Of a stretch of DNA of 64,000 nt, positions 13,425-27,902 are shown one piece after another. A program made the translations under genes and the position numbers. Origin of the DNA: Epiperipatus broadwayi (lineage: Eukaryota; Onychophora; Udeonychophora; Euonychophora; Peripatidae); the NCBI GenBank assembly GCA_028023455.1, contig JAQFVV010000281.1, positions 374,001 to 438,000 of the forward strand, written 5' to 3'. A model generated the notes under the pieces. The model did no database searches. It was not told where the DNA came from and saw only the letters and a list, made by a program, of their open reading frames with translations. Each line of letters starts with the position of its first letter. The first letter of the stretch is position 1.

Positions 13425-15661
13425 TATAATGGTCGGGGTGGTCAGAGTCTTACCGTATCTGCACTACAGAGTGCCATCTAGGCATTTGAACCTAGAAAAT
13501 TTATAGAGTAGGCAGATATGCAAGTTCAACTTATATTTACCATGGCCATCAGCCCTTGCCACTAGCTCAGTGAGACGCAGAGATTTATAAATAATTTAAT
13601 TTAATTTGTATCTTAAATATAAAAAATAAAAGCCACTGCTAGTAATTAACACACAAACATTTATTATATGCACATATATAATCATTTATAATTTGAGGAA
13701 TAACATCTATTATTTTAGATTTTAATATTAACTTTTAAATTATTATTTTAAATTTTTAAACCATCCATACAGATGAGTTTAATAATATTTTTTAAGAGTG
13801 TCAAGTATGAATAAACTACATAGATTACATTTAAAAAGAAAATATTCTATCCCTTAATTAACCTTAGGCCAAAGTTCAGAGTCAAACTGACATCAATCCA
13901 TCTGATAAATTGATGTATTCAATGCAGCATGAAATACGGCAGCACCAAATATTATACTATCAGGAATGTACATCTAAACAGCAGCGTTAAAGAAGACATT
14001 GACTCTCATCCAGTACAGGAATGCTATATCTGTATGGCAAGAAGAACAAAAAAATACTCCATAAGAAGGGACTGCATTTTCCATCTTACTACCCTTCCAT
14101 AGGCAAAAAGGGGGTGTGCAGCATATAATGTAATTCTGCACATGGCAGATTTCATACTACATTTACTAATTACACTGATATATCCAATCCATTGACCCAA
14201 TCTAACCGCGAAACAAATAACCTAAGATTTACCCTCCCTTAAACTAACATACCTTTACAAATCTATATAGCTATTTATGCCTGACTTAAATTTAACATTT
14301 ATATAAGTTCGCACAGATGAATTTTATAAAAAATTATTTTATAATGTTGAGTATAGATCGGCTACATAGATTAAACAGTTAAAAACATTTCAAAATAAAC
14401 ATAAACGATCAAAATATAAAGTGATTGATGGAATTGCAGAAGGTAATTTACAAGAAACCCAATGGCATTCATCATAAGATGCCACATTGACACAAATAAC
14501 TAAAAAGACATCCGAATAAATATGTTTTAGATACTCACTGTAAGATATCATTATTTACTGAATGTCTATATATTTTAATCAAATATGAAAACAAAAACAT
14601 AATTAAATGTTCAATGAATCTATGCAAGTGTCTATACCCAACTTAAATTTAATGCATTTAAATAATTTATATAAATATTAATAAAAAATAAAAAATGGAA
14701 ATGATTTTTTTTTTAGCAAACTCAAATGTATAAAAATTAAAACATTATTAATTGATTTTGAATTAAAGTCAAACAAAAATTCATTTAAAAAAAAATAGGT
14801 ATTGCTTGTCAAATCTTAATGAAAGTTCTTAATTAGGGTTTTTTAAAAAAAAATTGTTCAGTTCATAGCTTACAGTAGAAGAGTCCCGGTTCTTGGTGCC
14901 AATTCCCACAACATCCCCATTGGAAGAGTGGTCTGTTGTTCTGGCTGGTTCAATCCTGGTATTACAGTCATTTCATTTTTAAATTAGTGAGAGAGGGTAA
15001 TATGTGCATCCTATCACACCTCTCAAAAACAATCAAGCTGGAACTATCTGGAACTGTTTTAATTTGAATTGTTTTCCTTTTATAATAATCCTCTGGATTC
15101 AATGAATGAGATGTCACTAATCTTAAAGTCTCTTTTTTGGTTCCTGCTGAGGCTTGGTGCTTCCATTGGTCAAGCTAATTCTTTTGTTCTCTTATGTATA
15201 TTTCAACTAACTTTTTTTTATATAAGAGCCCCAAGGGCTAGTTTGCTTTTCAATAATTATTATTAAACAATCATTTCCATTTACTGAGATTACATATAAA
15301 TTTTTTTACAAAAATATTTTATCTTTACATCTTGTACTTTTTTTATAAAAAAAATATGTTCAAATACTTTTTTAATTAATTAAAAAAAAAGAAATAGTCT
15401 TGCATTGGTGGTCGAGAGGTCAGCATGACTGCTTTGCACTTGGAGGCAGTTGCCCAGATTGCAGGTTCGCGTCCCGGCCAATGCTATGACACTTAAAAAA
15501 AGAAATACTTTTAAAGTTTTGCAGCTGTGCGAATATATATATACATACATTGAACAACTCTTTAATTTTAGCTTTTAGTTTTTTAGTAAATTTATTTTTA
15601 TTTGCGAACTTAAAAGTTTTTATTTTAAATTAATATAACAGCATATTTATATACTGTTACA
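13425..15661 (-). mobile_element. Unit Z: 2.2-kb LTR-like non-coding element
   Basis: The left edge TATAATGG follows the AT tract that ends unit A. The right edge CTGTTACA is separated from the TGTAACC start of unit B by only ATATAT. Its first part resembles the sequence at 821-1100. Two imperfect direct repeats of about 70 bp lie at 13770-13830 and 14310-14370 (shared cagatga...ctacatagatta). A tRNA-derived insertion sits at 15402-15484. No protein is recognised. Boundaries rest on the shared terminal motifs. Confidence 0.4.
15402..15484 (+). pseudogene. tRNA-Gly-like retropseudogene or minimal SINE
   Basis: The ends GCATTGG and CCAATGC pair as a perfect 7-bp acceptor stem. Both GCATTGGTGGT at the 5' side and CCGGCCAATGC at the 3' side are typical of eukaryotic tRNA-Gly. 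A B-box-like GGTTCGCGTCC lies at about 15464-15474. The anticodon arm (ACTGC...GCAGT) has an oversized 13-base loop and the T stem has mismatches, so it is not a working tRNA. Flanking copies of taaaaaaa(aa)gaaata (15381-15396 and about 15493-15507) look like a 14-15 bp target-site duplication, indicating retroposition. Confidence 0.65.
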
Positions 15662-15667
15662 ATATAT

Positions 15668-18600
15668 TGTAACCTTCAATAACTATCAATCAATCTAGCC
15701 TCTCATTTTAGGGTGACCAAATCTTTCTATATAATCTTTTTAGCAAGCAATCATCATTCAACCTATCTCACATACTACCATATTGTATCCTGCTACCTCC
15801 AATTAACTAATGAGCCTACACCTTTGAATTAATCCAACTATGTAACCTTTCCTTAGAGGCTAGAATCATATATGTATCTGTCACACATCTCATGTCACCA
15901 AATCTGCCCTTTGTAAACTACACTGTCCAAATCATCAAGAATATACGCCTAAAATAAATGGTAAACTAAAAAGATGATTTCTTTATTGACTAAGCTCGCA
16001 TGAAACTATAAACTTAAAGAAGATTACAAGGTGACTAATGAAGATAATAACTTCTGGTCAAACTAGCTTAAAAATGCACAAACAAACAAACAAACAAAAT
16101 GTTATAAAATAAATTTAATATTCATCAAATAATAAATAAATAATAATCAGATTGATAAAATGAATATGGAATTAAAATTATAAATTAAGCAATAAGTAGA
16201 TTAGGATGTAGATGACTAAATGGATGATGAAAATAAGTAATAATTAAATAATAAAATGAAATGAGTCTGAGAATGAAGAGAAAAGAATGAAGATGCATAA
16301 GAATAATGAATGATTAACATGATGATAGAATAAGAGTTAATGCATGATAGAGATGATAATGGAATAAGAGCTAGTGAATGGTGAGTTAATTACGATATGA
16401 ATTAGGATAAAAGAAGAATAAAAAATAAAGAAAGATTGAAATGACAGATGAGAAGAATGATGATGATGGAAGATGATGTCCAGAACCCTAAACTAATATT
16501 GAATTAAATGATAATAAGATAACTAAATAAAATAGGAATTCCAAGCTTAAGAAAACCAGAATATTCACCATAAAGTCAAAACAAGTTATACATTTAAGAT
16601 ACAAGAAGCAATTTACACCTTAAAGTTTGGTTGACTTTCATAAAACAATGAATGTACAAAACTCAAATCCAACTACAATAAATAACTAGATATAAAATTT
16701 ACTATAAATTCAAATTCTACATAGCAAATTAATAACCTATTCTTCTCAGCATTCAAACAACTCAAAGATTGTTATACATAACATACTTGCATCAGTGAGA
16801 GGAATTTTGCCACTAATGCACAAAATGGCTCTTAATACAAAATCGAATTAACAGACAATATTTAGTAACTCCAAAGAAACTTTATAAACTCTCTAACTAT
16901 TATAAACTTTAAGCTTCAAGAAATAGGAATAATCTTTCAATAACTAAACACAATAACTTACCAACTTCCTTTTCTCAAATAATTGTGAACAATGTGATCA
17001 AGATCAGTGAATGATAAATCTGCAGGTTCAAATAAACCAATTAAACCAATATCAAATGTTTATCCTTTAGTATACCACTTAAAATAATATGCACTCTAGG
17101 TTAATAATATTTTGATTATTAAGTGATGATGCCTTAGATGTACTTATAAACCACATGGCTTACCAAAATTATTATGATATACCAACATATAGTTAATTAA
17201 TATATTGATTGATGATGATTTCAATATAATTAGATGATTTGTCGATAGTAATAACAATAATAATGTGTGTGGTGTCTAGCAATAAGATTACAGACAACTA
17301 AATAAATTTCAACACAAGATTTATTTACATTACTGACAAATTTATTTCAAACACATTGCATGAAATAAGATGAATATATTAGATAAAATCAGGGATGGAA
17401 AATAATTGGTATCCCATTGCCTACACACACAGTAAATAAGACAAACTAATACAGTGATATTCATATATTATTGGTTATGTTTCTATTATTATTTTATCTT
17501 ATAGAATAAGATAGTTAAACTTTATTTAAGCTAAATTAGCCTTCAAATTATAAAATAAAAAAGTATTTAGGTCTTTGGGATATGCACAAAATTTAAATCT
17601 AAAACTCAAAAGTTATAAAGTAGTGCATTATACTAAAGCTATTTCATTGATCAGAATATGATAAGGACAATTATCATATTCAGCACAATTAATAATTAAT
17701 ATTACTCAATATGAAGAGGTTCATTGTATTAATGTAGGGACAGACATCAGAAATCAAATGCACACATGACACCAAAACATTGCCTATGTCCACAACATAA
17801 TCATTCTAATAATTAATCTATCTTACTGATCCATTAGCGAATCACTGCTTGATGAAACTAAATCAATATTGTCCATGTGTATCTTTTGCTTTTTCATATA
17901 GAAGTTCTACAATCATTAGTAAGTTTTGGTTGGTTTGTTTATAAACTGATGAAGATCCTACAACATCATAAAGACACTATTCCAATTAGGCAAACACTAT
18001 AAATAAACCAGTGTCCCTGAATCTAACCTTATGTTATCCTTGCTATTTAATTTTTAAAACACTAAAACTTTACCATACACAGTGGAAACTAACTACATAA
18101 CCTCATGAGGGATCAAACAATAAAGGTATGTTCTACAAAACAACATTAAAGTTGTACAATAATATGGCCAATTCTGATACCTTTTCATAGGTATAAAAGT
18201 GTGGACATTGCCTCATCACAGGGAAATAGAATATGGACTATGAATCAGCCTTAACCCTTTAACTGTCCAATTGTTCATTCGCTGCAGGTGGTATCACTCA
18301 AAGCTTTTAATTAGCCGATGCACAAAATAATGTATCAATTTTTCAAAAGTTATTGACCGTTTTTTTAAATATATTCACTTTAGTTTCGTTTTTAAAAAGT
18401 ATATTAGTAATTTCTCACATTATAAAAATAAACGAAAGTTTGTTCAAAAATAAATTTTGATTTTTAATTTTAAAAATATTTGTTACGGTTGACATGAAAA
18501 GAAACGGCAATCATAATTTCACGTTATGATTTTTTTTTCCCGACTTTGCAATAAATAAATAATTCTTGCTAAAATCGTAACTATTTTTGTAAAATAATAT

Positions 18601-21595
18601 TTATTTTTGACATATTATATGAAAATAATTTGTATTTTATTTGTATTTCATCAAAAAATATTTTTAAAATGCTCTAAAACATTCGTTTATCATTTTCAAA
18701 ATAAAACAAAAGCGTTCGTAAATTTTTAATTTTTGGCAGCCATATAAAAATTTTAACAGCCAATAAGATTCAAGAAAAGATGATGAGAAGGCGGAGCTTT
18801 TCCATTTTCTTTTGTTTACAAAATTTCAACAGCCAATAAGATTCAAGAAAAGATGTGAAAAGGCAGTGCTTAGTTTTTGTTTGACATAAATCATCAATTA
18901 ATTGATTTTTTACTTGTAAAATAATTCAATAGATGGCAGTATATTATAAAACTTTTTGCGTTCTAAAAAATGACGTCAAAACCGTAAACGTAGTCCAAAA
19001 ACTAAGCAATTTACAGCGATGTCAAATTTACTCGATTAAAAACGAATTTAACGAATATGTATCAAAAATTGCCTCGATTAAGAACGAGTCAAACAGTTAA
19101 AAGGTTAACAATATCATCCTCTCATGTAATCAGCAATGGAAGATTCTCCCTCTGCCCATGCACAATATTAATATTAATGATACTATATTTGATGCCATTA
19201 TATGTGGCACATACTTATCAGCTGAAAGCTGTCACAAATCCTTATCAATACCATAGCAAGATAAAATAATCCTAACAATAAAAGTGGAAACAAATATTCC
19301 ATTTCACAATGCAGAAACTATAAATGTATTAATAAAAAACTCACCAAGCTATAAGTCAAATGACCATTAATCATTTTAACACACTAATAATACTTTTGTT
19401 ATAGCAAGCACTACACACATAAACAATGAAGATTAGCCTACATTTTATATTTAAAGTGGACCTGTTCATTCATAGGCAAAATTTATGAAATGCAAAATGC
19501 TTATATTAATTATTTCATATAATAAAACAAATGTGTCATTATAGTATACCTTTGACAAATTTAGTCTGTTTGTTTACCCTTCAATAAAATATTAAAATCT
19601 CTTTTAAAAATGTGAAAGATAAATATATCTTTCTCTCTCTGTTTAGTTAAATGATATTTAATACTATGTTTTCCCTCAATTGGGAAAATAACAAAAGTAT
19701 GTGTAATAAATAGATATATTTTATACATCTCTTCATTCTTAACTAAATATATTTTATACCACAATAAATAAATAAAATGAACATTCCTGAATAACACATG
19801 ACAAAAAGTATATTATAATCTAAACATTGCAATAACTAAAAAATGAACATTTTCTTTCCATTGATCTTAGTTCAAAGTTTGTTCCATCATTATGCTAAAT
19901 GATAAGAAACTGGTATCATGAGCAACATTTATAAGTAACACTTATGTATATATATTTCATAATTATTGTATTCATTGTCAGCATAGTGAGACAATATTCA
20001 AACACTTATAGCACAATTAAAAATAGGTTTATCCACACTTTTTATAAATAATTTTCCTTAAATGAATTTCTAGGTTTATTACGATCTTTAAAACAAACTT
20101 TTTAAAATCATTTGTTGATTTAGTTACTTCGTATTTCCATCTGCAGTGATATCTGTAATAACTTTAAATGATCTGGGCAATTTTAAAACATTTAAAAATA
20201 TTATTCATTTGCATGTAGCACAATAGAGATTAAAAGTAAATATTTATTTTATTGCATTTCTATCAGCAATTTAAGATGTGTTTAATAATACTACTAAGAA
20301 GAATTTATTAAATTGTGCACCATTATAAATACGCTATCCTTGGCATTTTTTTAAAAATCTGTAACTTTTCCATAACTAATAACTAAGCAAATTGGAGCTA
20401 AAGCAAAACTTAGCAGATGAGTTTTCTTCCTTAACAAAAATAGGAAATAAATTCATGTCCTATTCTTTTCCAATTGATTATTTTATACTATTTAAAATGA
20501 ATGTTTAAATTTGTCTACTTTATTTTTTTATACTTTTCTTCAAAATCATTTCACATTATATTTTATGAAGATTACAATTTATAAGCAAACTTATTTTTCT
20601 GCTTTGTAATTAAGAGCATGAAAACAAAACATTTTGGTCTTTTTCTTTTCACTCTAAATAATGTATGTATTAATTTTAAATCTAAAAATTGACTAATATA
20701 AACAAAAAATAATTGCTTACAATTGCTAGAATTATTCATTGTTTGAAGTAGAATTTGTTGAGGCAAATAATTATCCATATGACTGTTATTCTTCTTTCTC
20801 CAGTATGCATTTTAGGAATTATAAAATCAATGGAAAATAGTGATGAAATGATACAAGGTTTTTTTACTCTACATTTTTAAATCCACATTATCCTGTAATT
20901 TTATTCAATTTAATCCACAAGGTTATTAATTTTCAGCTTTTTCTTTTTACTTTATTTTATAGATGTGGAAATTGAAGTCCTTTTATTCAATTTCTCTTTT
21001 AATAGCTCCCCTTGCCCTACAAACTTTGTTATATTATTTATACCTTGTATTACATTGCATGATGGTATCAAATGGATCAATAACAGAACAATGTGAATAA
21101 ATTAATATTTATCCCTCTAGTGATGACTACACAGACTTTCATATAATTTTAAATTGCAATACAATATACTTAAAGAATGTTTACAAAATTTAGAAGAATT
21201 ATAAATTAATTTTCTTTTTTTTAAATTATTATTTAATAATAATAATAAAGTGCTAGATATTTTCATATGTCAAAATTGGTTTAACAGTATTAAAATATTA
21301 TTTTAATATAACTGCCACCAGACCTTCTGATAAAAATGTTTATGCAATCCATATCCACTCTATCAGATTTTCTAGTGTGTCTCAAACAGTCCAAGTCATC
21401 ATCACTTTCAGGATATTTATTGGTGAGCTTTTTCTTAATTGAAAAATAATAATCCAATAAGCATTTCAATCTATATCTGATTTTTACACCCTGATATTCA
21501 ATATATTAATAAATTATTAATTAAAATTTAAAATTTTACATATTAGATCACTTGAATAAAGCTTAATGTATTTGAGCCAAAACCATATGGTTACA
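15668..21595 (-). mobile_element. Unit B: LTR-like non-coding element, same family as A and C
   Basis: It begins TGTAACC and ends GGTTACA, a 7-bp terminal inverted repeat, between ATATAT and ATATATATAT spacers. Without the nested MITE (18255-19104 plus one TTAA) it is about 5.07 kb, close to A (5.33 kb) and C (5.14 kb). Long blocks match A in the same orientation, and its last 250 bp match the left end of C in reverse complement (block ttttggctca). Internal frames are short and unrelated to known proteins. The likely origin is a giant solo LTR. The sense strand is inferred from a minus-strand AATAAA region near 17320. Confidence 0.6.
18255..19104. mobile_element. piggyBac-type MITE (copy 1) nested in unit B
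   Basis: The element is bounded by TTAA at 18251-18254 and 19105-19108. Its termini are CCCTTTAACTGT on the left and, in reverse complement, CCTTTTAACTGT on the right. TTAA duplication with CCYTTTAACTG-type ends is characteristic of piggyBac superfamily elements. The 850-bp interior has no transposase. It contains a duplicated block (aacagccaataagattcaag, at about 18758 and 18827) and a tgacgtcaa motif near the right end. It interrupts unit B where unit A is continuous, which dates it after B's insertion. Confidence 0.75.
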
Positions 21596-21605
21596 ATATA
21601 TATAT

Positions 21606-24600
21606 TGTACCCTCACTTCTCGATATATGATATAATTTAAAATATGACTAGCTCAATCAAATCATTATGCTCAGCTAAAATATGTACAACTATCTTTAAT
21701 ATATTTTTATAATATTATAACTTATCAGATTTATTACAAACTTATCAAAAATTAATATAGTTCAATATTATATACTAATTAAATAAATATTTACTAAAAT
21801 CATGAGACTGTGAAGTGAAGTTACAATTGGTAATCAGATTTACATTGAGTCAATGTCTTTCCAAGACACTGTCTCAATGGCATAAGAATACTATTACCTC
21901 TTCATTATCTCATTACTAACTCTACAGCACTCTTATGACTTTTATAAATGAACTATCTTTAATAATAATAGATAAATAAATCTCAATCTTTTGTTAAGGA
22001 ACTATAATTAAATGATCTCAGGTTCTTCTAATTATCTTAAAGTAATAATAATTCATGTAGATAGGAATGATAAGGGATTTAATATCAAACCTAAATACAC
22101 CTAACTTATTCTAATAACAATAACTAACAATAATAATCTTTAGTGTATAGCTTAATCTTATCTATTTGATTATACTATTAATCATTAAGAAAATAAGTAA
22201 ATCATATACATGTCTTTCATTTCCATATAGTATCTTAATTTTAAAATATACCAAAATCTTATAATTTAACAATTTGTGGCAATAAATAATATTATACTCT
22301 TATATTGTGCATTATAATTACTTTATGACCATTGTAATATTATATGTTAATGTCAATCAATTTCTATAAATTATATTAAGAAAATATTGTGTTTCTTTCT
22401 CAAATAATAAAATAATAAATTCATATTGTGCAAATATTATGTACATTCAAATTATCTGTTGTCAAATGCTGTGGTGTAAAATAATGAATTCGACACATCT
22501 TTTAAAACAACTTAACAAATTTATTTACATCAACTTTAACAAATAATTTATTTACACTATTTACATTTAAATGGAACTAAAGAAAATAAACAAAAATAAG
22601 AAAAATAATAATACAAGTTTTTTTACACTGTTACTATTTCCATAATCATAAGTAGATAATTTATACATTTATTAAATGTTCTATCAATAACATTTAATTA
22701 AGTTTATGACTTTAATTTTAATAAACATCATTTGTTATCAATTAATATAAGAAAAGGTTTTATGTAAGATATCATTCATGTAGCATGTATGTAAATAAAC
22801 AAACTTTAATAATTAAAAATGCTATTTCACTTAAGTCTTACTGCTATTTATATTATAATGTACTAGTATGTATTAAATGTACCATTAATATTACTCAAAG
22901 ATCAATTAATGTATAAACTGATATAACTTTGTAATATAATAACAATTATTGATTATCACTGTTTATTTCATTCCGATATAATGTCATACTACATGTCTTA
23001 TCAAAATATGCAATACGTATATGTTCTTTTAAAAATAATATTTTAAATTATTCAATAATTTCAACTTTTATAAAGTATAATGTTAAATAAAATTCTATGA
23101 TTCTTTTCCATTTTAATTATTACACTTTTACTTGTTATTCCTATTTCCTCCTAATAAACTTCTATCTACAAATATCATTTTAACCTTATTTAACTTTAGA
23201 AAAATAGATGACCCATTTTTAAACAAAAATAATAACGATCCAAACTCTCTTATACCTCATCCTTTATATACAATAAGCCTTCAATCAAGATATAAATTTC
23301 TATGTAAAATTAACTTACTTATCTAATAAAAATAAAAATAAAAATATAGACTTTATATACTTCTTACTAACTTTAAAAGAAAAATAAATAACTTACGCTA
23401 ATAAAATCTAATTCCTAATATTGTAACAGAAACATTAAAATTTATTCACGAAAGAATCATATAATTATTTCTAGGTTCTCATATTACGTTGTACTAAATT
23501 TACATCATCAATTTAAAATATGCATATTAAAATAAAACTGCTATTATTAATCTTATGTGTGTATATTATTTAAACATTAATACATTCATTCAATAATCAT
23601 ATAACATTTGGTTGATCTAAAGAAAACATAGTAAATACATCAAATTATTATTATTATTACACAATTTTTACCATAAATGATACTTCAATGTACAGTCCGT
23701 CACACGATGTCCTCCAAGATTTCAGTTTTACAAAATAATTTCACATTTACACTCAACAATTATTCTTTAAAATATTACGTGTTGTATAATTATAAAATAA
23801 ACTTTATGCAATAAAAAGTTATATTAATATTTAGTTATTACTTTTAAAAAAATGTAAATGTACCTTTCCTATCTTTCAATAAATTAATAATTAATTAAAT
23901 ATTTATGTTAGTTAATAAATAAAACATATTACATAACATCCAACGGTGTCTTCTTCCAGCTATAATTGTTCTTTTTCCTAGGCACAAATTTTCACCAAAC
24001 ATTACTTCCTTTTCCGGTACATCACGTGTTTTTAAAAGTTTTTATGAAATAAATGAAAACGTTCTTTTTTTTAAAAAAATAAAGAAAAGTCAGTTCCATC
24101 ATAAAACAAAAATAAAATTAAAATAGTTTATAGGATCCAGGTTCATTTCTTTTTTTAAAAAAAATATTATTTAAAAGTTATTATTTTTAGCATTAGTCAA
24201 TAATTTATAAAGTTCTTGTTTAATTATTTTAATTGATTTGGATATCCACGTATATTTGATTTGCGCATTCCGTAACAGATATTTAGGTAAGATTACTTTT
24301 AAAGTCTTTTGTACGACCAGCGTTCAGACTTTAATAATATAATAATTTTACTTATAAGTATTTCTTTACTTATTAAATCTCCAATTTATTTGCCTTTTAA
24401 AACTGTCAAAATTTAGTCTTTTAAACCATAAAGACTTAACAAGGCAAGTATTTATGTAATCATTATTATTTACCATCTTTACTAAGTTATATACTTAGAT
24501 TTATAATTTACAAATACTTTCTTCATAAAGAAGTATTTCTCATTCTTTTAAATATCTATTTTATAAAAATTAATTACCATCAGCTTTTAAAATTATATAA

Positions 24601-25916
24601 GGTCCAACGTATTATTTTTATGCATCTAGAAACTCTCCAAGTTAATCCAGCGTTTGTTAAATTTTTAGTATAAAGTCTCCAATATATTTTATCCTCATAC
24701 GATGTCTTCATGATTATTTGATAGTAAATTGAGCTTTAATAGGAAAACGATCAATAGGAAACTATAATAAATTAACACTGCATATTTATCGGTAACTTTT
24801 ATAAATTATTTTAAAAAAAACTACTCTCTTATAATTTTAAAACGATTTTGAGAGCGTCTATAATTACTTAGCTATTTCTAATAGCACCTTTTACTTTAAG
24901 AATTTCAATCACAAGTCCCCTCCGAACAATTGAACCTTGGTTTTATACCGGAAGAAAACTCCCACTTGATTGGTGAATTAAACAATCGACTTGCTAGCTT
25001 ATTTACATATTTTACCAACAAGACAGAATTAAAAATAAATAATGACTTATTTAATATTTATTATTTATCACATTATTAAATTCTTAAATCAATCTTTATC
25101 GTTTATTTAAATCCATTAAACATTTTTTTAAAATATACTTTCTTACTTTATTTCACTTTTAACTTTTATAAGATTATTTTTATAAACAAACTAAGTCTAT
25201 TTTTATTCGTTATGTTTTTAAGCAGTATTTTAAAAATCAGATTTAATATTTCACATTAATTATTTTTATTTTTATCTCATGATAGCCAAAATAATATTTA
25301 TAAATTTTATAACAGAATTTTTAAAATAGCTTTGCAACTTTACTAAAAAAAACTCCCAAGCATGTGTGTATGTGTCTAATTAACATCTGTTTTTTACAAC
25401 AAAGCTACAAACGCTTGTAATAATCTAAAAATAAACTAACAATTCATTTTTTAAAAATAAATATTTTTTAAAATAAATAATATCTTATAACAATTTTTAA
25501 AATAATACTTCGATATTATTAAAATCAAATATTAATCTTCTATTATGTACTACTAATAATTAAAATATTTATATTCATTTATTAAATATTAATTTTTATC
25601 AACAATAAATATATGCATTTAATTTTAACTTGTCTTTTAAAACTTTAACTTTAAACATTTATTTATTAAATTTATTAATGCAGTATTGATCATGGCCAGT
25701 TTTCCCAACCATATATCATTATCATTCCCATTGAAATGTCTCTCTCAAACATCAGCACAATTTTTACATATCAAATACTCATGAATTACTTTAATTACAC
25801 TTTTTAAAAGATTGTTATAAACAAAATTAACATCATATAGTTAAATATATCTTAAATTTAAAATTTTTTAAATAGATTGATACAACAATTTATGGAGACC
25901 CATACAAAAGGGCACA
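21606..25916 (-). mobile_element. Unit E: 4.3-kb LTR-like non-coding element
   Basis: It begins TGTACCC and ends GGGCACA, separated from B and D by spacers of 10 and 12 bases made only of AT repeats. On the minus strand a TATAAAA box follows a GC-richer stretch at about 24935-24945, and AATAAA signals lie around 22520-22555. This order, promoter then polyadenylation signal, is that of an LTR read on the minus strand. No coding frame is recognised. It resembles A and B only in general layout and seems to be a separate family. Confidence 0.5.
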
Positions 25917-25928
25917 ATATATATATAT

Positions 25929-27902
25929 TGTACACTCCCCTCATTACACAAACGACACTCATAATAAATTATAATATATACTGTAACTGAGATTATTATT
26001 TTACTACTACAATTAACATAAGATATGCTATAGGAAAGGTCACGAAACATAGGTTTTAACATTCAAAGTATATAAAATATATTCCACAAAGACATTGCTA
26101 TTATAGAAACTCTCCAGATATTACAATCATTAGGAAAATCTCCATAATATCTATTGACTAACATAATAATTTCATAAATTAAATAATTATCAACACTATT
26201 TACATCATAATAAACTATAATATAATAAACTATAATATAATAAATCTTAAAAGACACCTATTAAATTTGATCTAATTGTTTATTTAACTATCTTGTTAAC
26301 ATCTCAGAGATAATGTTTATTCTTTAATGAACATAATAATAATAATGGTTAACAATTAGATAACTGGATAACAATAGGGATCTAATCAACAATAACACTT
26401 TTATTTACAAATATTAATCAAAACCATTTATTTACACCTATAGCTTTAATATGATACCAATAATAATAAATAAATTTCTAAATTAACACCATAAAACTAA
26501 TAATTCATGAAACACTTTTATTACTTAACAATATACTTATACTACTAATAATAATTAAGCAAAACAATCATTTACTGGTAATCATAATATTATATAAAAC
26601 AGTCTTTGTTAGTTATATAACTAACAAGCTCTTAATAAGCATTTGCAGAATATCCCTAACCCCATCTGTTACTGGCCTCCTCAGAGTTTCTACTACTGGA
26701 CTCCTCAGTGATGTGCTAGGATATTCAAGCATTATATTAAAAATACCAGGATAAGCCCAGCACTTTATCTATTAAATAGAAATATAAAATTTTCAGACTT
26801 CCATATATCTTTCAATCCAAATATCTAACTTAAATAACCATATGCGACTGAACTAAGATCAGATACTTCATATATGGTGTATAAAATTGCTAAAGCCTTA
26901 ATAGCAAAAAATAAAATTACAAAAAAATCGAGTCAGATGTCCCATGACCTAATTTAAACAAGTTTGTATTACAAATGGTTATATAAGAGCTGGCAAATAA
27001 GCTCTTAACAAGCTTTGCAGAATATGTCTAATCCCAGACCATTTTTTTTTGTAAATCAGTCTTTAGGCATACTAATTATTTTTAGCATAAACCCATTATA
27101 TTTATCATTCCAAACAAACATTAAAAATTGTCTTATTAATTTAATCTAGTTTAAAATGATGCAGTAGTTAATACTTTTATCATACTGTCGTGATCTTATA
27201 ATTTGATAAGATCTCGATTAACTTTAAAATACATGTGATTTTAAAATATATGAATTTCTATAATATTCTAAACATAGAACTGTTTCTTATATTTAAATAT
27301 CGATATTTATCCATGTACATAAATTTTAAATAAACTTACATGTAAATTGAACATTACTTTTATTGAACTATAAATCAGAAATGCAAATATTTAAATTATG
27401 AAGTTTTAATTATTTATTTAAACACTTCTGATAAAAATCCAGTAAATAAAATTTATTGGAAATCTTTAGGGTGCTATATACTTTAATATGATATTGTGAT
27501 ACTTAAGAGTCCATGATGAAACGATACTAATTGTCTAATTTAAATCAACAATATTACTTTTTTCACAACAATTAGGCATTTATAACAACATTTTCGATTT
27601 TACATTACAATTAAACTATTGATACAACTTATATTATTATTATAACATATTTACATTTACACACCAGAAAGAAAAAGTAATTAAATGCCAGCATCCTTTC
27701 ATTGGTTTCTCATTTCAGTATCATTTGATGAATCAAAAAAATATTTACTATTATTAACATTCCGATTCACATAAAATATTTTAATTCTCATTCATAATAT
27801 ATTAAGGTTTAGCAATTAGATTATTCAAATATTACTAAGATGGAAATTCATTTAACATTTACCTTTCTTAAATTTATTCAAATATAGTGTAATACATTTT
27901 TA
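25929..27902 (-). mobile_element. Unit D: LTR-like element, left part (right edge unresolved)
   Basis: It begins TGTACACTCC directly after E and the 12-bp AT spacer. On the minus strand a TTTGTAAATAAAAG polyadenylation-type region lies at about 26399-26412, as in the other units. I could not locate a convincing right end. A GGTTATA next to a TA tract at 34366-34372 may close it or a different unit. Confidence 0.35.
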
